Assembly: GCA_964530215.1 (NCBI GenBank)
Contig: CAZHAJ010000086.1
Span: 1 to 7,602 of the forward strand
Source of the DNA: JAAXTT01 sp964530215
GTDB lineage: Bacteria > Bacillota > Desulfotomaculia > Desulfotomaculales > Desulfocucumaceae
Direction: 5' to 3'
Length of the DNA stretch: 7,602 nucleotides
Part shown: positions 1 through 6,445 of the stretch, in pieces
How the letters are laid out: every line of letters begins with the position of its first letter
Numbering within the stretch: position 1 is the first letter of the stretch
Notes under the pieces: generated by a model
Told to the model about the DNA's origin: nothing
What the model saw: the letters and a program-made list of their open reading frames with translations, nothing else
Database searches by the model: none
Translations under genes and position numbers: made by a program

Positions 1-381
1 GAGGCAGGGGCGCAGTTTATTCAAACCCAATGCATTTTTGACATGGAACGGTTCGAACGTTTTATGGAGTTGGTTAGGGAAAGAGGACTTCACCAACGGG
101 TGCATATCTTGGCGGGCGTTACGCCTTTGAAAAGTTGGAGAGCCGCCAAGTATATTCAGACTGGGGTAGCCGGCATGATGGTGCCTGATTCATTAATTGA
201 ACGATTAAAAAACGCAGAGGATCCCAAAAAAGAAGGTGTTGAAATCTGCATCGAGCATATTAAGCACATTAAAGAAAACATTGAAGGCGTTAACGGAGTA
301 CACATTATGGCCATTGCATGGGAAGAAATTGTTCCTGAGATAGTAGAAAAAACAGGACTGTTTCCCAGGCCAGCTAATTAA
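1..381 (+). CDS. metF: Methylenetetrahydrofolate reductase, C-terminal part (5' end outside window)
   Basis: The reading frame is open from base 1 to a TAA at 379-381 and gives about 126 residues, so roughly the last 40% of a MetF-type protein. The enzyme is a TIM-barrel flavoprotein that reduces 5,10-methylene-THF to 5-methyl-THF in the cytoplasm; in acetogens and related anaerobes it sits in the methyl branch of the Wood-Ljungdahl pathway. Recognisable family stretches are GAQFIQTQ with a following FD near the start, HILAGVTPLKS, GVAGMMVPD and the C-terminal GVHIMAIAWEE. The first in-frame ATG, at 43, is internal to the conserved core and is not a start. The end with FPRP is normal, so the 3' side is not truncated. 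The hdrCBA operon converges on it from the other strand. Family assignment is firm; a paralogue acting on another folate substrate is unlikely. Confidence 0.9.
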   Translation, partial: EAGAQFIQTQCIFDMERFERFMELVRERGLHQRVHILAGVTPLKSWRAAKYIQTGVAGMMVPDSLIERLKNAEDPKKEGVEICIEHIKHIKENIEGVNGVHIMAIAWEEIVPEIVEKTGLFPRPAN

Positions 382-394
382 AATAAGGAACCGC

Positions 395-430
395 GGCTAC
401 CGAAATTGTACTCGGTCGCTTTCATTTTAG
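395..430. terminator. Hairpin between metF and the convergent small gene, probable bidirectional terminator
   Basis: Bases 395-403 pair with 412-420: five base pairs (ACCGA/TCGGT), one T/C mismatch, then C-G, G-C and a G-T wobble, closing an 8-nt loop. On the plus strand TTCATTTT follows. On the minus strand the hairpin is followed, about ten bases on, by TTCCTTATTTT. It lies 13 bases after the metF stop and 10 bases after the stop of the convergent gene, the place where a shared terminator is expected. The stem is short and imperfect, so efficiency is uncertain. Confidence 0.5.
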
Positions 431-715
431 CTAATTATGTATTTCAGTCTCAAGATATTCTTGATTTGGACTAAAGGATACCTCCACCTCTACAAAGCTG
501 TTTAATTTAATTAACCGTTCATCAGATGCTTTATGGCAATTGATATCTATACTGTTTTCAATAAAAGATGCTTCTTTAGCCGGATTATTAAGTGTAAAAG
601 ATTTTCTAGGTTCAAGTGGCTGTTTATAAGCAAGAGCAGATATTTTTGTGACTGCGTAATATGAACTGGCCAAAATAATTATTAATAAAAAAATTTGAAA
701 AACACCAAATTCCAT
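431..715 (-). CDS. Small single-pass membrane protein, function unknown
   Basis: This 94-residue protein is not recognised. Residues about 5-20 form a hydrophobic segment rich in Phe, Leu, Ile and Ala (FQIFLLIIILASSYY), followed by Lys-24, consistent with one N-terminal membrane anchor or an uncleaved signal. The remaining 70 or so residues are polar, with one cysteine near position 60 and an acidic end. The start is the ATG at 713-715, because GGAGGT sits seven bases upstream; an ATG eight codons further upstream (739) would place that ribosome binding site inside the gene. It lies downstream of the cysteine-rich gene on the same strand, separated by a long inverted repeat, and no separate promoter is evident in the gap, so read-through transcription is possible. 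The length, membrane segment and good ribosome binding site support a real gene; the function is open. Confidence 0.65.
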   Translation of the reverse strand: MEFGVFQIFLLIIILASSYYAVTKISALAYKQPLEPRKSFTLNNPAKEASFIENSIDINCHKASDERLIKLNSFVEVEVSFSPNQEYLETEIHN

Positions 716-722
716 ATTAAAA

Positions 723-728
723 ACCTCC
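723..728 (-). promoter_or_regulatory. Ribosome binding site that fixes the start at 715
   Basis: GGAGGT on the minus strand, seven bases from the ATG at 713-715. It falls inside the longer reading frame that would begin at 739, so the shorter start is preferred. Confidence 0.75.
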
Positions 729-754
729 GTTAAAGGCATTTTTTATATAAGGGT

Positions 755-790
755 AATATTTATGGCGGTATTTTAACCGCCATAAATATT
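755..790. terminator. Perfect 15-bp inverted repeat, terminator or attenuator
   Basis: Bases 755-769 (AATATTTATGGCGGT) are exactly complementary to 776-790, with a 6-base loop ATTTTA. It lies 21 bases past the stop of the cysteine-rich gene on the minus strand. The core is GC-rich (GGCGG/CCGCC) with AT-rich flanks. The T-rich tail is better on the plus strand (TTTATGTTTA) than on the minus strand (ACCCTTATAT), so a classical terminator is not clear-cut. It could instead be a partial terminator, or a 3'-end stabiliser between the two small genes. Confidence 0.6.
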
Positions 791-811
791 TTTATGTTTA
801 GGGCAAGATAA

Positions 812-1303
812 TTACAATGGGCAGCCACCGGGATTGGGGTTAAGATCAGTGTAATGTGCTATAACATTAACTTTAAGTCTTCTTTCCCTGCACATTTGGG
901 TTTCGGGAATAACAAAGCAGAATTCGCTGACATTTAATGACCTGCAACAGGAGCCTGTGCTGCCTGGAACTGTAATCTCCCTGCCTTTGAATCCCAATAC
1001 CCGAAAGTCAGCAGCATCACATACCATAACACCTAAAGCTAATCTTCTTCCTTTACAAACATTCTTTAAACAAATTCTAATCTTTAAAAAGCGGGCTTGA
1101 CAATCTAACTCAATTCCTTGATTTTCTGCTCTGTCACCTAGTATGGTGAAGTCTAACCAATCTTGACACTTGCCAAAGGTAACATTCTCTCCGGTTCCAC
1201 AGCATTTTTCTGTGACAGCACAATCAGGACTTCCACAATCCGGAGTTACACAATCCACTGGTGCAGAATTCGAATTGATTTCATTCGCATTATCTATTGT
1301 CAA
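812..1303 (-). CDS. Cysteine-rich small protein of unknown function
   Basis: This 163-residue protein has 15 cysteines (about 9%), including the pairs Cys34-Cys35 and Cys119-Cys120. The first 50 or so residues are Asn/Ser/Pro/Cys-rich with spaced motifs (VDC, PDC, SPDC, EKCC). The rest alternates hydrophobic and polar residues in a beta-like pattern: KIRICLKNVCKGRR, ITVPGSTGSCCR, then a Cys/Arg-rich stretch and KVNVIAHYTDL. From memory this resembles uncharacterised proteins of Clostridia that share a NVC-x-G-[KR]-R core and an IAH end; I cannot check this. No signal peptide or membrane segment is seen. The start is TTG at 1301-1303, six bases after GGAGGGG; the nearby ATGs are out of frame. 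Metal binding or a disulfide-rich spore or surface protein are both possible, neither shown. Confidence 0.75.
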   Translation of the reverse strand: MTIDNANEINSNSAPVDCVTPDCGSPDCAVTEKCCGTGENVTFGKCQDWLDFTILGDRAENQGIELDCQARFLKIRICLKNVCKGRRLALGVMVCDAADFRVLGFKGREITVPGSTGSCCRSLNVSEFCFVIPETQMCRERRLKVNVIAHYTDLNPNPGGCPL

Positions 1304-1321
1304 ATTTTTCCCCTCCAGTAA

Positions 1322-1380
1322 TGGTAATTACCAAATTATTTTTATATTAGTTTATTAAGTCATTCTTTATTTGGTTACCA
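1322..1380. repeat. Pair of TGGT...ACCA palindromes, possible operator
   Basis: Bases 1322-1333 read TGGTAATTACCA, a perfect 12-bp palindrome just upstream of the ribosome binding site of the cysteine-rich gene. Bases 1372-1380 read TGGTTACCA, the same half-sites with a one-base centre. They are about 47 bases apart and flank the stretch where a minus-strand promoter would be expected. This suggests repressor binding, but no regulator is visible. Confidence 0.3.
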
Positions 1381-1447
1381 CAATTGAAAGGGGAGCGGGC
1401 TGAAATCTGAGCCCTACCTATACCAAGATTCACTAATTTAATATTTA

Positions 1448-1479
1448 AGCGGTGGCTGACCACATAGTCAACCACCGCT
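1448..1479 (-). terminator. Probable terminator of the hdrCBA operon
   Basis: Bases 1448-1460 and 1467-1479 form a 13-bp stem with a 6-base loop. The one imperfect pair is C/A on the plus strand but becomes a G-T wobble in the minus-strand transcript, so the stem is continuous only for transcripts coming from hdrA. It lies about 113 bases after the hdrA stop. The following sequence on the minus strand is AT-rich (TAAATATTAAATTAG) rather than a clean T run, which keeps the call moderate. Confidence 0.55.
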
Positions 1480-1535
1480 GATACTATTTACTCTTCATTT
1501 GACCCAAACAATTGACAGAAAGTCACTTCTTAAAA

Positions 1536-1561
1536 TTCTGGCTTCTGGCTTCTGGCTTCTG
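1536..1561. repeat. 7-bp tandem repeat (TTCTGGC), about 3.7 copies
   Basis: Three exact copies of TTCTGGC follow each other (1536-1542, 1543-1549, 1550-1556), then a partial TTCTG. On the minus strand this reads as GCCAGAA units. It lies in the hdrA 3' untranslated region between the stop codon and the terminator-like hairpin. Short heptamer arrays are prone to slipped-strand length change. Confidence 0.85.
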
Positions 1562-1592
1562 TATTCCTCTGAAATATATGTCGATCAAGTTG

Positions 1593-4500
1593 CTATTTAC
1601 ATAATAAACCACATATAGATGCCTGGAATTGCTCATCCGAATAACCTTGTAAAGTTATGGCTTTATTGGGACACTCCCCTGCACATGATCCGCACCCATG
1701 GCACAAAACTGACTCAATCTCAATTTTATTATTTTTAACTTTGGGAGCACCGTAGGGGCACAGTCGTACACAAGTCAAGCAAGCCGCACATTTTTTTGTG
1801 TCCACCACTGCCACTACACCTTGGGACTCAAGATTTTTACGACTAAGCAAGGTGGAAGCTCTTCCCGCCGCCGCCTTACCTTGAGTGATGGAACCTTCTA
1901 AACTCTTTGGCCCATGCGCAATCCCACATATATATACGCCCTCAGCAGATGAGTCCACAGGTCTTAATTTAACGTGGGCTTCTATAAAGAAGCCGTCTGG
2001 GTTGAGAGGTACTTTGAAAATTTTTGATATATCCTGATTGCTTTCTGCCGGTATAATTGCTTCTGCTAAAATCACCAGGTCAGCATTGATATTTATATTT
2101 TCGTTTAATACCGGGTCAATGATATCCAGGCTTATTGTATCATTCTCACCAAGTGATATATTAGGTTTTTTGTCTTGAGCGTATTCAATGAAAAGTACTC
2201 CTTGGGCACGAGCCTTGTAGTACAAGTCTTCCTTTAAGCCATAGGTTCTGATATCCCTATACAATACGATTATATTGGCGTCAGGATTGATTTTTTTAAG
2301 CTTTAGAGCCATTTTCATAGTTCTGGTACAACATATACGGCTGCAGTAAGGTCGTTGTTCATCCCTTGAGCCCACACATTGAATCATTACAATATTTCTA
2401 GCATCCTGTAAACGAGAATCATTATTTCTGATGGATTCCTCTAGATCGGTATGATTAATGATGCCTGGATGTTGCCCGTACATATATTCATTTGGCTTTA
2501 ATTCACCGCCACCTGTGGCTATTATGGCTGCACCATGCAGGATTTTACTTCCATCCTTTAAAGTAGAGGTGTAGTTACCGATATAGCCCGAGACATCGGT
2601 AACAGTTTGATTGTAATATACTTTAATTAAAGGATGATTTGTAACCTTCTCAATGCTATCTTCTAGATAAGTTTGAATGTTCTCACCGTTAAAACCTTCA
2701 TTAATTCGTAGTGCTAATCCGCCTAATCTATTTGATGCTTCCACTAAGTGAACCTGGAAACCTTGATCAGCAAGGCATAGGGCAGAAGATATACCTGACA
2801 CTCCACCACCCAATACCAGACAGGATGGAGTGATATCTACCACAACTGATGTTGTTGGGCTAAGGGTGGAGGCTTTGGATACTGCCATCTTTACTAAGTC
2901 AGTTGCTTTATCAGTAGCTTTCTGATGATCGTCTCTGTGAACCCAAGAGCATTGGTCCCTAATATTGGCCATTTCAAAAAGCTGTTTATTTAGTCCGGCA
3001 TCCCGTATAGTTTCCTGAAACAGACTGCGGTGGGTTCTGGGACTGCACGATGCCACCACCACCCGGTTCAGGTTGTGTTCTTTAATCATGTCCTTCATTT
3101 TATCAAGGCTGTCCTGAGAGCAGGCATACATACACTCTTGGGCATATGTTACATTGGGCAAGGTGCCTGCAATCTCAGTCACGGCAGGCACATCGACGAC
3201 CGATGCTATATTTGTGCCACAGCGACACACCACTACACCAATTCTGGTTTCCTGACCACTTACATCTGTTTCAGCAGGATATTTTTTCTCACTTACAAGT
3301 GTGTTTCTGCCCTTAGCTAAAAAGGATGAACATTGACCTGCTGCTGCACTGGCCTGCATTATGGACTCCGGAATATCCTTTGGACCACTGAATACGCCCG
3401 CCACATAAACCCCCGGACGCATAGTGCTGACTCCTGAGAGACTTTCCGTGGCACAGAAATTATAATGGTTGAGAGGTAACTCCAATACCCTGGCCAGTTC
3501 ATTTACATCTTTTGTGGGCTTTAAGCCCACCGATAAAACCACAAGGTCAAAATCATCTTCTTCAATTTGATTGTTTTCGTTATGATATTGCAGTCGCAAT
3601 TGCTTGGTTTGCTGTAATTCCTTAATTGATGAGATGCTGGATTTGATATAGTTTACACCATGTTCATCCCGGGCACGGGTATAATACTTCTCGAAATCTT
3701 TTCCGAAAGCGCGAACATCTATATAAAATATTGTTGTTTCCAATCCTGGTTGATGTTCTTTTGCAATTACAGCTTCTTTTGTGGCGTACATGCAGCAAAC
3801 AGATGAGCAATAACCCTGATTAATTGTGGTGTCACGGGAACCAACACATTGTATGAAAGCAACTTTTTTAATTTCGCCTCCGTCTGAAATGCGTTTAAGA
3901 TGACCTTCGAAAGGGCCGGAAGCACTAAGCATACGCTCAAATTGTAAGCTGGTTATCACATTAGGGTATATGCCGTAACCATATTCCCCTTTCAGCTTTG
4001 GATTAAACAGCTCAAGTCCGGGACATAGTATGACCGCTCCAACATTGATGGTCAATTCTTCATCCGTCATAGCGTGATCTATGGCCTCAACAGGACAGGC
4101 TTTTAAGCACTTGCCACATGCCTTAGGGTTTTTAAACCTAAGACATTTTGCTTTATCAATGGCAAAAGCATTGGGATATGCCTGAGGATATGGACGATAA
4201 ATAGCTTTTCTTATCCCCAACTCCTGGTCAAACTCACTGCTTGTTTTTACCGGGCATACGTCTGCACAGGCTCCACATCCCAGACACTTGTCAATATCAA
4301 CAAAACGTGAATGTCTCAATACTGATACTGTAAAATTTCCGGGATCCCCCGTTAGGTTGAGGATTTCCGATTGGGTAAGAACTTCAATGTTTCTGTGCTT
4401 CCCACACTCAACCAACTTAGGTGATAATATGCACATTGAGCAGTCATTAGTGGGGAAGGTTTTATCCAGCATTGGCATGTGACCGCCTATAGCAGCGGAC

Positions 4501-4628
4501 TTTTCCACCAGATACACTTTATATCCGCTATCGGCTAAGTCCAGTGCAGTCTGAATTCCGGTTATACCGGCACCTATTACTAAAACCGCACCCAGTACAG
4601 TGTTTTGGGTTTCATTTATATTGGTCAC
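1593..4628 (-). CDS. hdrA: Large HdrA: double-module heterodisulfide reductase subunit A, FAD/iron-sulfur
   Basis: HdrA is the cytoplasmic flavin and iron-sulfur hub of Hdr complexes; in related complexes its FAD bifurcates electrons between a low-potential ferredoxin and a high-potential acceptor. With the GTG start the protein has 1011 residues, against about 650 for archaeal HdrA. Module 1: FAD motif GAGITG (19-24), DCSMC (62-66), a ferredoxin insert with CLGCGACADVC (115-125) and Cys162/171/174/178, then QCVGSRD (260-266) and YCSSVCC. Module 2: CRCGTNI (about 468), FAD motif GGGVSG (607-612), a second QCVGSRD (750-756) and YCSRICC, but no DCSMC-type motif or ferredoxin insert. The C-terminus has two [4Fe-4S] motifs (Cys947/950/953/957 and 976/979/982/986). 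It is the last gene of hdrCBA, 67 bases after hdrB. GTG 4626-4628 is chosen because GGAGGT ends ten bases before it; a TTG at 4646 would overlap that site and has no site of its own. Confidence 0.93.
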   Translation of the reverse strand: MTNINETQNTVLGAVLVIGAGITGIQTALDLADSGYKVYLVEKSAAIGGHMPMLDKTFPTNDCSMCILSPKLVECGKHRNIEVLTQSEILNLTGDPGNFTVSVLRHSRFVDIDKCLGCGACADVCPVKTSSEFDQELGIRKAIYRPYPQAYPNAFAIDKAKCLRFKNPKACGKCLKACPVEAIDHAMTDEELTINVGAVILCPGLELFNPKLKGEYGYGIYPNVITSLQFERMLSASGPFEGHLKRISDGGEIKKVAFIQCVGSRDTTINQGYCSSVCCMYATKEAVIAKEHQPGLETTIFYIDVRAFGKDFEKYYTRARDEHGVNYIKSSISSIKELQQTKQLRLQYHNENNQIEEDDFDLVVLSVGLKPTKDVNELARVLELPLNHYNFCATESLSGVSTMRPGVYVAGVFSGPKDIPESIMQASAAAGQCSSFLAKGRNTLVSEKKYPAETDVSGQETRIGVVVCRCGTNIASVVDVPAVTEIAGTLPNVTYAQECMYACSQDSLDKMKDMIKEHNLNRVVVASCSPRTHRSLFQETIRDAGLNKQLFEMANIRDQCSWVHRDDHQKATDKATDLVKMAVSKASTLSPTTSVVVDITPSCLVLGGGVSGISSALCLADQGFQVHLVEASNRLGGLALRINEGFNGENIQTYLEDSIEKVTNHPLIKVYYNQTVTDVSGYIGNYTSTLKDGSKILHGAAIIATGGGELKPNEYMYGQHPGIINHTDLEESIRNNDSRLQDARNIVMIQCVGSRDEQRPYCSRICCTRTMKMALKLKKINPDANIIVLYRDIRTYGLKEDLYYKARAQGVLFIEYAQDKKPNISLGENDTISLDIIDPVLNENININADLVILAEAIIPAESNQDISKIFKVPLNPDGFFIEAHVKLRPVDSSAEGVYICGIAHGPKSLEGSITQGKAAAGRASTLLSRKNLESQGVVAVVDTKKCAACLTCVRLCPYGAPKVKNNKIEIESVLCHGCGSCAGECPNKAITLQGYSDEQFQASICGLLCK

Positions 4629-4638
4629 GTTCTGATAA

Positions 4639-4644
4639 ACCTCC
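4639..4644 (-). promoter_or_regulatory. Ribosome binding site of hdrA
   Basis: GGAGGT on the minus strand, ten bases before GTG 4628. The spacing is slightly long. The site overlaps the in-frame TTG at 4644-4646, which therefore is unlikely to be the start. Confidence 0.65.
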
Positions 4645-4695
4645 AAATAGCAGTTATTTATTAAAATAGCTGCAATATTGTTTTAACGGGGCTGA

Positions 4696-5544
4696 CTATA
4701 TTAAAGACAAAGACCTCAATAGGGGTCTTGGGTCAACTATGTGCTTTGAGAACCATTTTTCTGCATCCGAAAGCCCAAGAGCCAAACCTATAAGTTCGGT
4801 AAAATAAAAAACCGGTAGATTACTCTTGCTGTCGCTTCTGCGAACTTCTAGGTTCATTTGACAAAGGGGGCATGCTGTAACCACTGCTTGAGCTCCAGCC
4901 TCGTCCGCCATGTTTAATATTTTTCCCACCATTTTATTAACGGTATTAGTGGCTGTGAGGCTAAGACTGGCTCCACAGCAGTCAGTTTTATATGACCATC
5001 GTAATGCTTCTGCGCCAATGTTATTCATTAAGTTGTCCATTGAGGTTGGATTTTCGGGATCCTCAAAGCTTATTTCGGCAGGCCGTGATGTCAAACAGCC
5101 ATAATAACAGGCTACTTTAAGACCTTCCAGAGGTTTAACCAGTCTATCCTTTAAATCTTTCGTAGAAATTTTTGTGGCAAATGTTTCAAGGAGCGACATG
5201 ATGCCCACTTGTCCGCTATATGTGAAGTTTGCCACATCTTCAATGGTCTTTTTCTTTTCAGAATCTTTTTTTAATAGGATATCTGTCTTTTTAAGTCTGC
5301 TGTAACAGGATGCACAAGGTATTACCACATCTAATCCGCTACTTTGCGCCAATGCAATATTTGCTGCAGGCAGAGCATAGGACAACAGTTCGTTGGTACT
5401 GTGTGCCGAAGTAGCCCCACAACAAATCCAGTCATCAATTTCTTTAAAAGTCATTCCCAGCGCCTTGGCAACGGACAACGCAGATTTATTATATTCTTGG
5501 GCACTGGATTCCAGTGAGCACCCAGGATAATAAGAGAATTCCAA
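4696..5544 (-). CDS. hdrB: HdrB: heterodisulfide reductase subunit B, two CCG domains
   Basis: This 282-residue protein has the usual length and layout of HdrB, the cytoplasmic subunit that in methanogens carries the two non-cubane [4Fe-4S] clusters reducing the heterodisulfide. The first CCG domain shows Cys9 (YYPGCS), Cys41-Cys42-Gly and CASC at 77-80. The second shows Cys146 and Cys150 (CYYGC), Cys189-Cys190-Gly and CPLC at 225-228. All expected cysteines are present, so it looks functional. In bacteria without coenzyme M and B the natural substrate is unknown; it may pass electrons to a partner such as MetF, or act on another disulfide. The start is TTG at 5542-5544 with AGGAGG eight bases upstream, and the conserved YYPGC motif follows within ten residues. 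It sits 33 bases after hdrC and 67 bases before hdrA in one operon. Confidence 0.93.
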   Translation of the reverse strand: MEFSYYPGCSLESSAQEYNKSALSVAKALGMTFKEIDDWICCGATSAHSTNELLSYALPAANIALAQSSGLDVVIPCASCYSRLKKTDILLKKDSEKKKTIEDVANFTYSGQVGIMSLLETFATKISTKDLKDRLVKPLEGLKVACYYGCLTSRPAEISFEDPENPTSMDNLMNNIGAEALRWSYKTDCCGASLSLTATNTVNKMVGKILNMADEAGAQAVVTACPLCQMNLEVRRSDSKSNLPVFYFTELIGLALGLSDAEKWFSKHIVDPRPLLRSLSLI

Positions 5545-5552
5545 TTTATCCC

Positions 5553-5558
5553 CCTCCT
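5553..5558 (-). promoter_or_regulatory. Ribosome binding site of hdrB (supports TTG start)
   Basis: AGGAGG within a longer AGGAGGGGG stretch on the minus strand, eight bases from the TTG at 5544. No in-frame ATG lies near the conserved N-terminus, so this site decides the start. Confidence 0.75.
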
Positions 5559-5577
5559 AAAGAAGGTGTTATTTTGT

Positions 5578-6126
5578 TTACTTATTCACTGTTTTATCAA
5601 AAATTCTTTTCAACATTTCTTTATTCTTTATTCTTTTTGGCATCAAATGGAGTTTACCTTTTATAAACATTTTCATACCAAGGTCCATATCAGAAAACAA
5701 ATCCATTGTTTTCAGTTTGTAAGTTGCCATCATAGATGCTTCATGAACACGTCCGTTTAATTTAACCGAACTTAAAAAACTGTCATGAAATTTCTTTACT
5801 TTTTTTACACTTACAACATTATTGCTTATAGCTATTGATTTTAGAGCATCCATCACTTCATTCATATTTATTCCATTAGGACATCTAAGTCCGCAGATTT
5901 CACATCCCGAGCAAAGCCAAATCATATTGCTGTTCAATACTTTATCGTATAAACCCAATTGAACTAATCTAATGATTTGGTTAGGAGAGTAGTCTGTGAA
6001 ACGTCTCATGGAACAACCGGCAGCACATTTCTGACATTGAAAACATAATTCTATTTGCTGTCCGGACTTTTCTTTAATCTCATTAAAAAATGAGGAATTA
6101 TCACTAACATTTTGTAGACTTTGCAG
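5578..6126 (-). CDS. hdrC: HdrC: heterodisulfide reductase subunit C, two [4Fe-4S] clusters, CTG start
   Basis: HdrC is a small ferredoxin-like cytoplasmic subunit that carries electrons between HdrA and HdrB. Read from the first ATG (6009) the product has 143 residues and only one cluster motif (LCSGCEICGLRCP). The frame is open upstream to a TAA at 6151-6153 and encodes ELCFQCQKCAAGCS directly before that ATG, which is the missing first motif. Starting at CTG 6124-6126 gives 182 residues, the usual HdrC size, with clusters at Cys28/31/34/38 and Cys72/75/78/82. AAGGAGAGG lies just upstream with suitable spacing, and no in-frame ATG, GTG or TTG exists between the upstream stop and the first motif. 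An ATT start at 6132 is possible but too close to the ribosome binding site. The lysine-rich C-terminal tail is poorly conserved in the family. It is the first gene of hdrCBA. Confidence 0.88.
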   Translation of the reverse strand: MQSLQNVSDNSSFFNEIKEKSGQQIELCFQCQKCAAGCSMRRFTDYSPNQIIRLVQLGLYDKVLNSNMIWLCSGCEICGLRCPNGINMNEVMDALKSIAISNNVVSVKKVKKFHDSFLSSVKLNGRVHEASMMATYKLKTMDLFSDMDLGMKMFIKGKLHLMPKRIKNKEMLKRIFDKTVNK

Positions 6127-6132
6127 TGTAAT

Positions 6133-6141
6133 CCTCTCCTT
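6133..6141 (-). promoter_or_regulatory. Ribosome binding site of hdrC
   Basis: AAGGAGAGG on the minus strand. The end of AAGGAG is nine bases, and the end of the whole site six bases, from CTG 6126. No comparable site precedes the ATG at 6009, where the upstream sequence encodes the conserved cysteine motif. Confidence 0.7.
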
Positions 6142-6276
6142 CTTAAAATTTTAGAAAACTATAAAATAGCTGCCAATTACTAGTATGATTAGTAAATTTT
6201 ACTTTAAGTAACTATTTAATTGTTAAGCTATGAATGACAATTGACGTAATTATCTTAATATTACTACACATTTTTT

Positions 6277-6305
6277 ATTGTAGGGTTTTGCCTGTACCAT
6301 GTCAA
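6277..6305 (-). promoter_or_regulatory. Sigma-A promoter of hdrCBA
   Basis: On the minus strand TTGACA (6305-6300) is followed by a 17-base spacer and TACAAT (6282-6277). The -35 box is a perfect match and the -10 box matches five of six. Transcription would begin near 6270, giving an untranslated leader of about 144 bases before the hdrC CTG. No promoter of similar quality is seen within the operon gaps. Confidence 0.8.
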
Positions 6306-6325
6306 GCATTTAGGGAAAAGTGCTT
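6304..6325. promoter_or_regulatory. Inverted repeat touching the -35 box, possible operator
   Basis: AAGCATTT (6304-6311) and AAGTGCTT (6318-6325) form an inverted repeat with one T-G wobble around a 6-base centre, AGGGAA. Its left end overlaps the first two bases of the minus-strand -35 box. The position suits a regulator of hdrCBA, acting as repressor or activator. The sequence does not match a Rex-type TTGTGAA site, and the regulator is unknown. Confidence 0.4.
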
Positions 6326-6445
6326 TGAGAGTGTATTAACTATTGAGAATTTATCTGCGTTTAGAAATTATATAATGCTAATGATGATATTTTTCAGTTA
6401 ATATCTCAGTGAGGTAAAGATTTTTTAGATACAACACCGATGTTT

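Larger units (their letters stand above)
1304..1592. other. Intergenic region between the cysteine-rich gene and hdrA
   Basis: No convincing gene is seen. Contents from left to right: the ribosome binding site GGAGGGG (1310-1316, minus strand) for the TTG start at 1303; two TGGT/ACCA palindromes (1322-1380); a short GC hairpin with GGGCT at 1397-1401 and AGCCC at 1410-1414; the terminator-like hairpin at 1448-1479; and a 7-bp tandem repeat at 1536-1561. A promoter for the cysteine-rich gene should lie here on the minus strand. A TATAAA about 40 bases upstream of its start is the best -10 candidate, without a matching -35. Confidence 0.5.

Noticed and set aside
1170..1358. Plus-strand reading frame of 62 codons
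   Set aside because: It is antisense to the cysteine-rich gene, has no good ribosome binding site and shows no family features.
1536..1561. CRISPR array
   Set aside because: The unit is 7 bp with no spacers; it is a simple tandem repeat.
3030..3320. Plus-strand reading frame of 96 codons within hdrA
   Set aside because: It is fully antisense to conserved HdrA motifs, and its His/Cys-rich composition mirrors the opposite strand.
4434..4447. Possible selenocysteine site in HdrA
   Set aside because: The DCSMC motif uses ordinary TGC/TGT cysteine codons and there is no in-frame TGA in the gene.
4288..5104. Plus-strand frames of about 64 codons at 4288-4482 and 4910-5104
   Set aside because: Both are antisense to conserved parts of hdrA and hdrB and have no supporting signals.
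5566..5760. Plus-strand reading frame of 64 codons opposite hdrC
   Set aside because: It is antisense to the less conserved tail of hdrC, and I see no convincing promoter or family signal.
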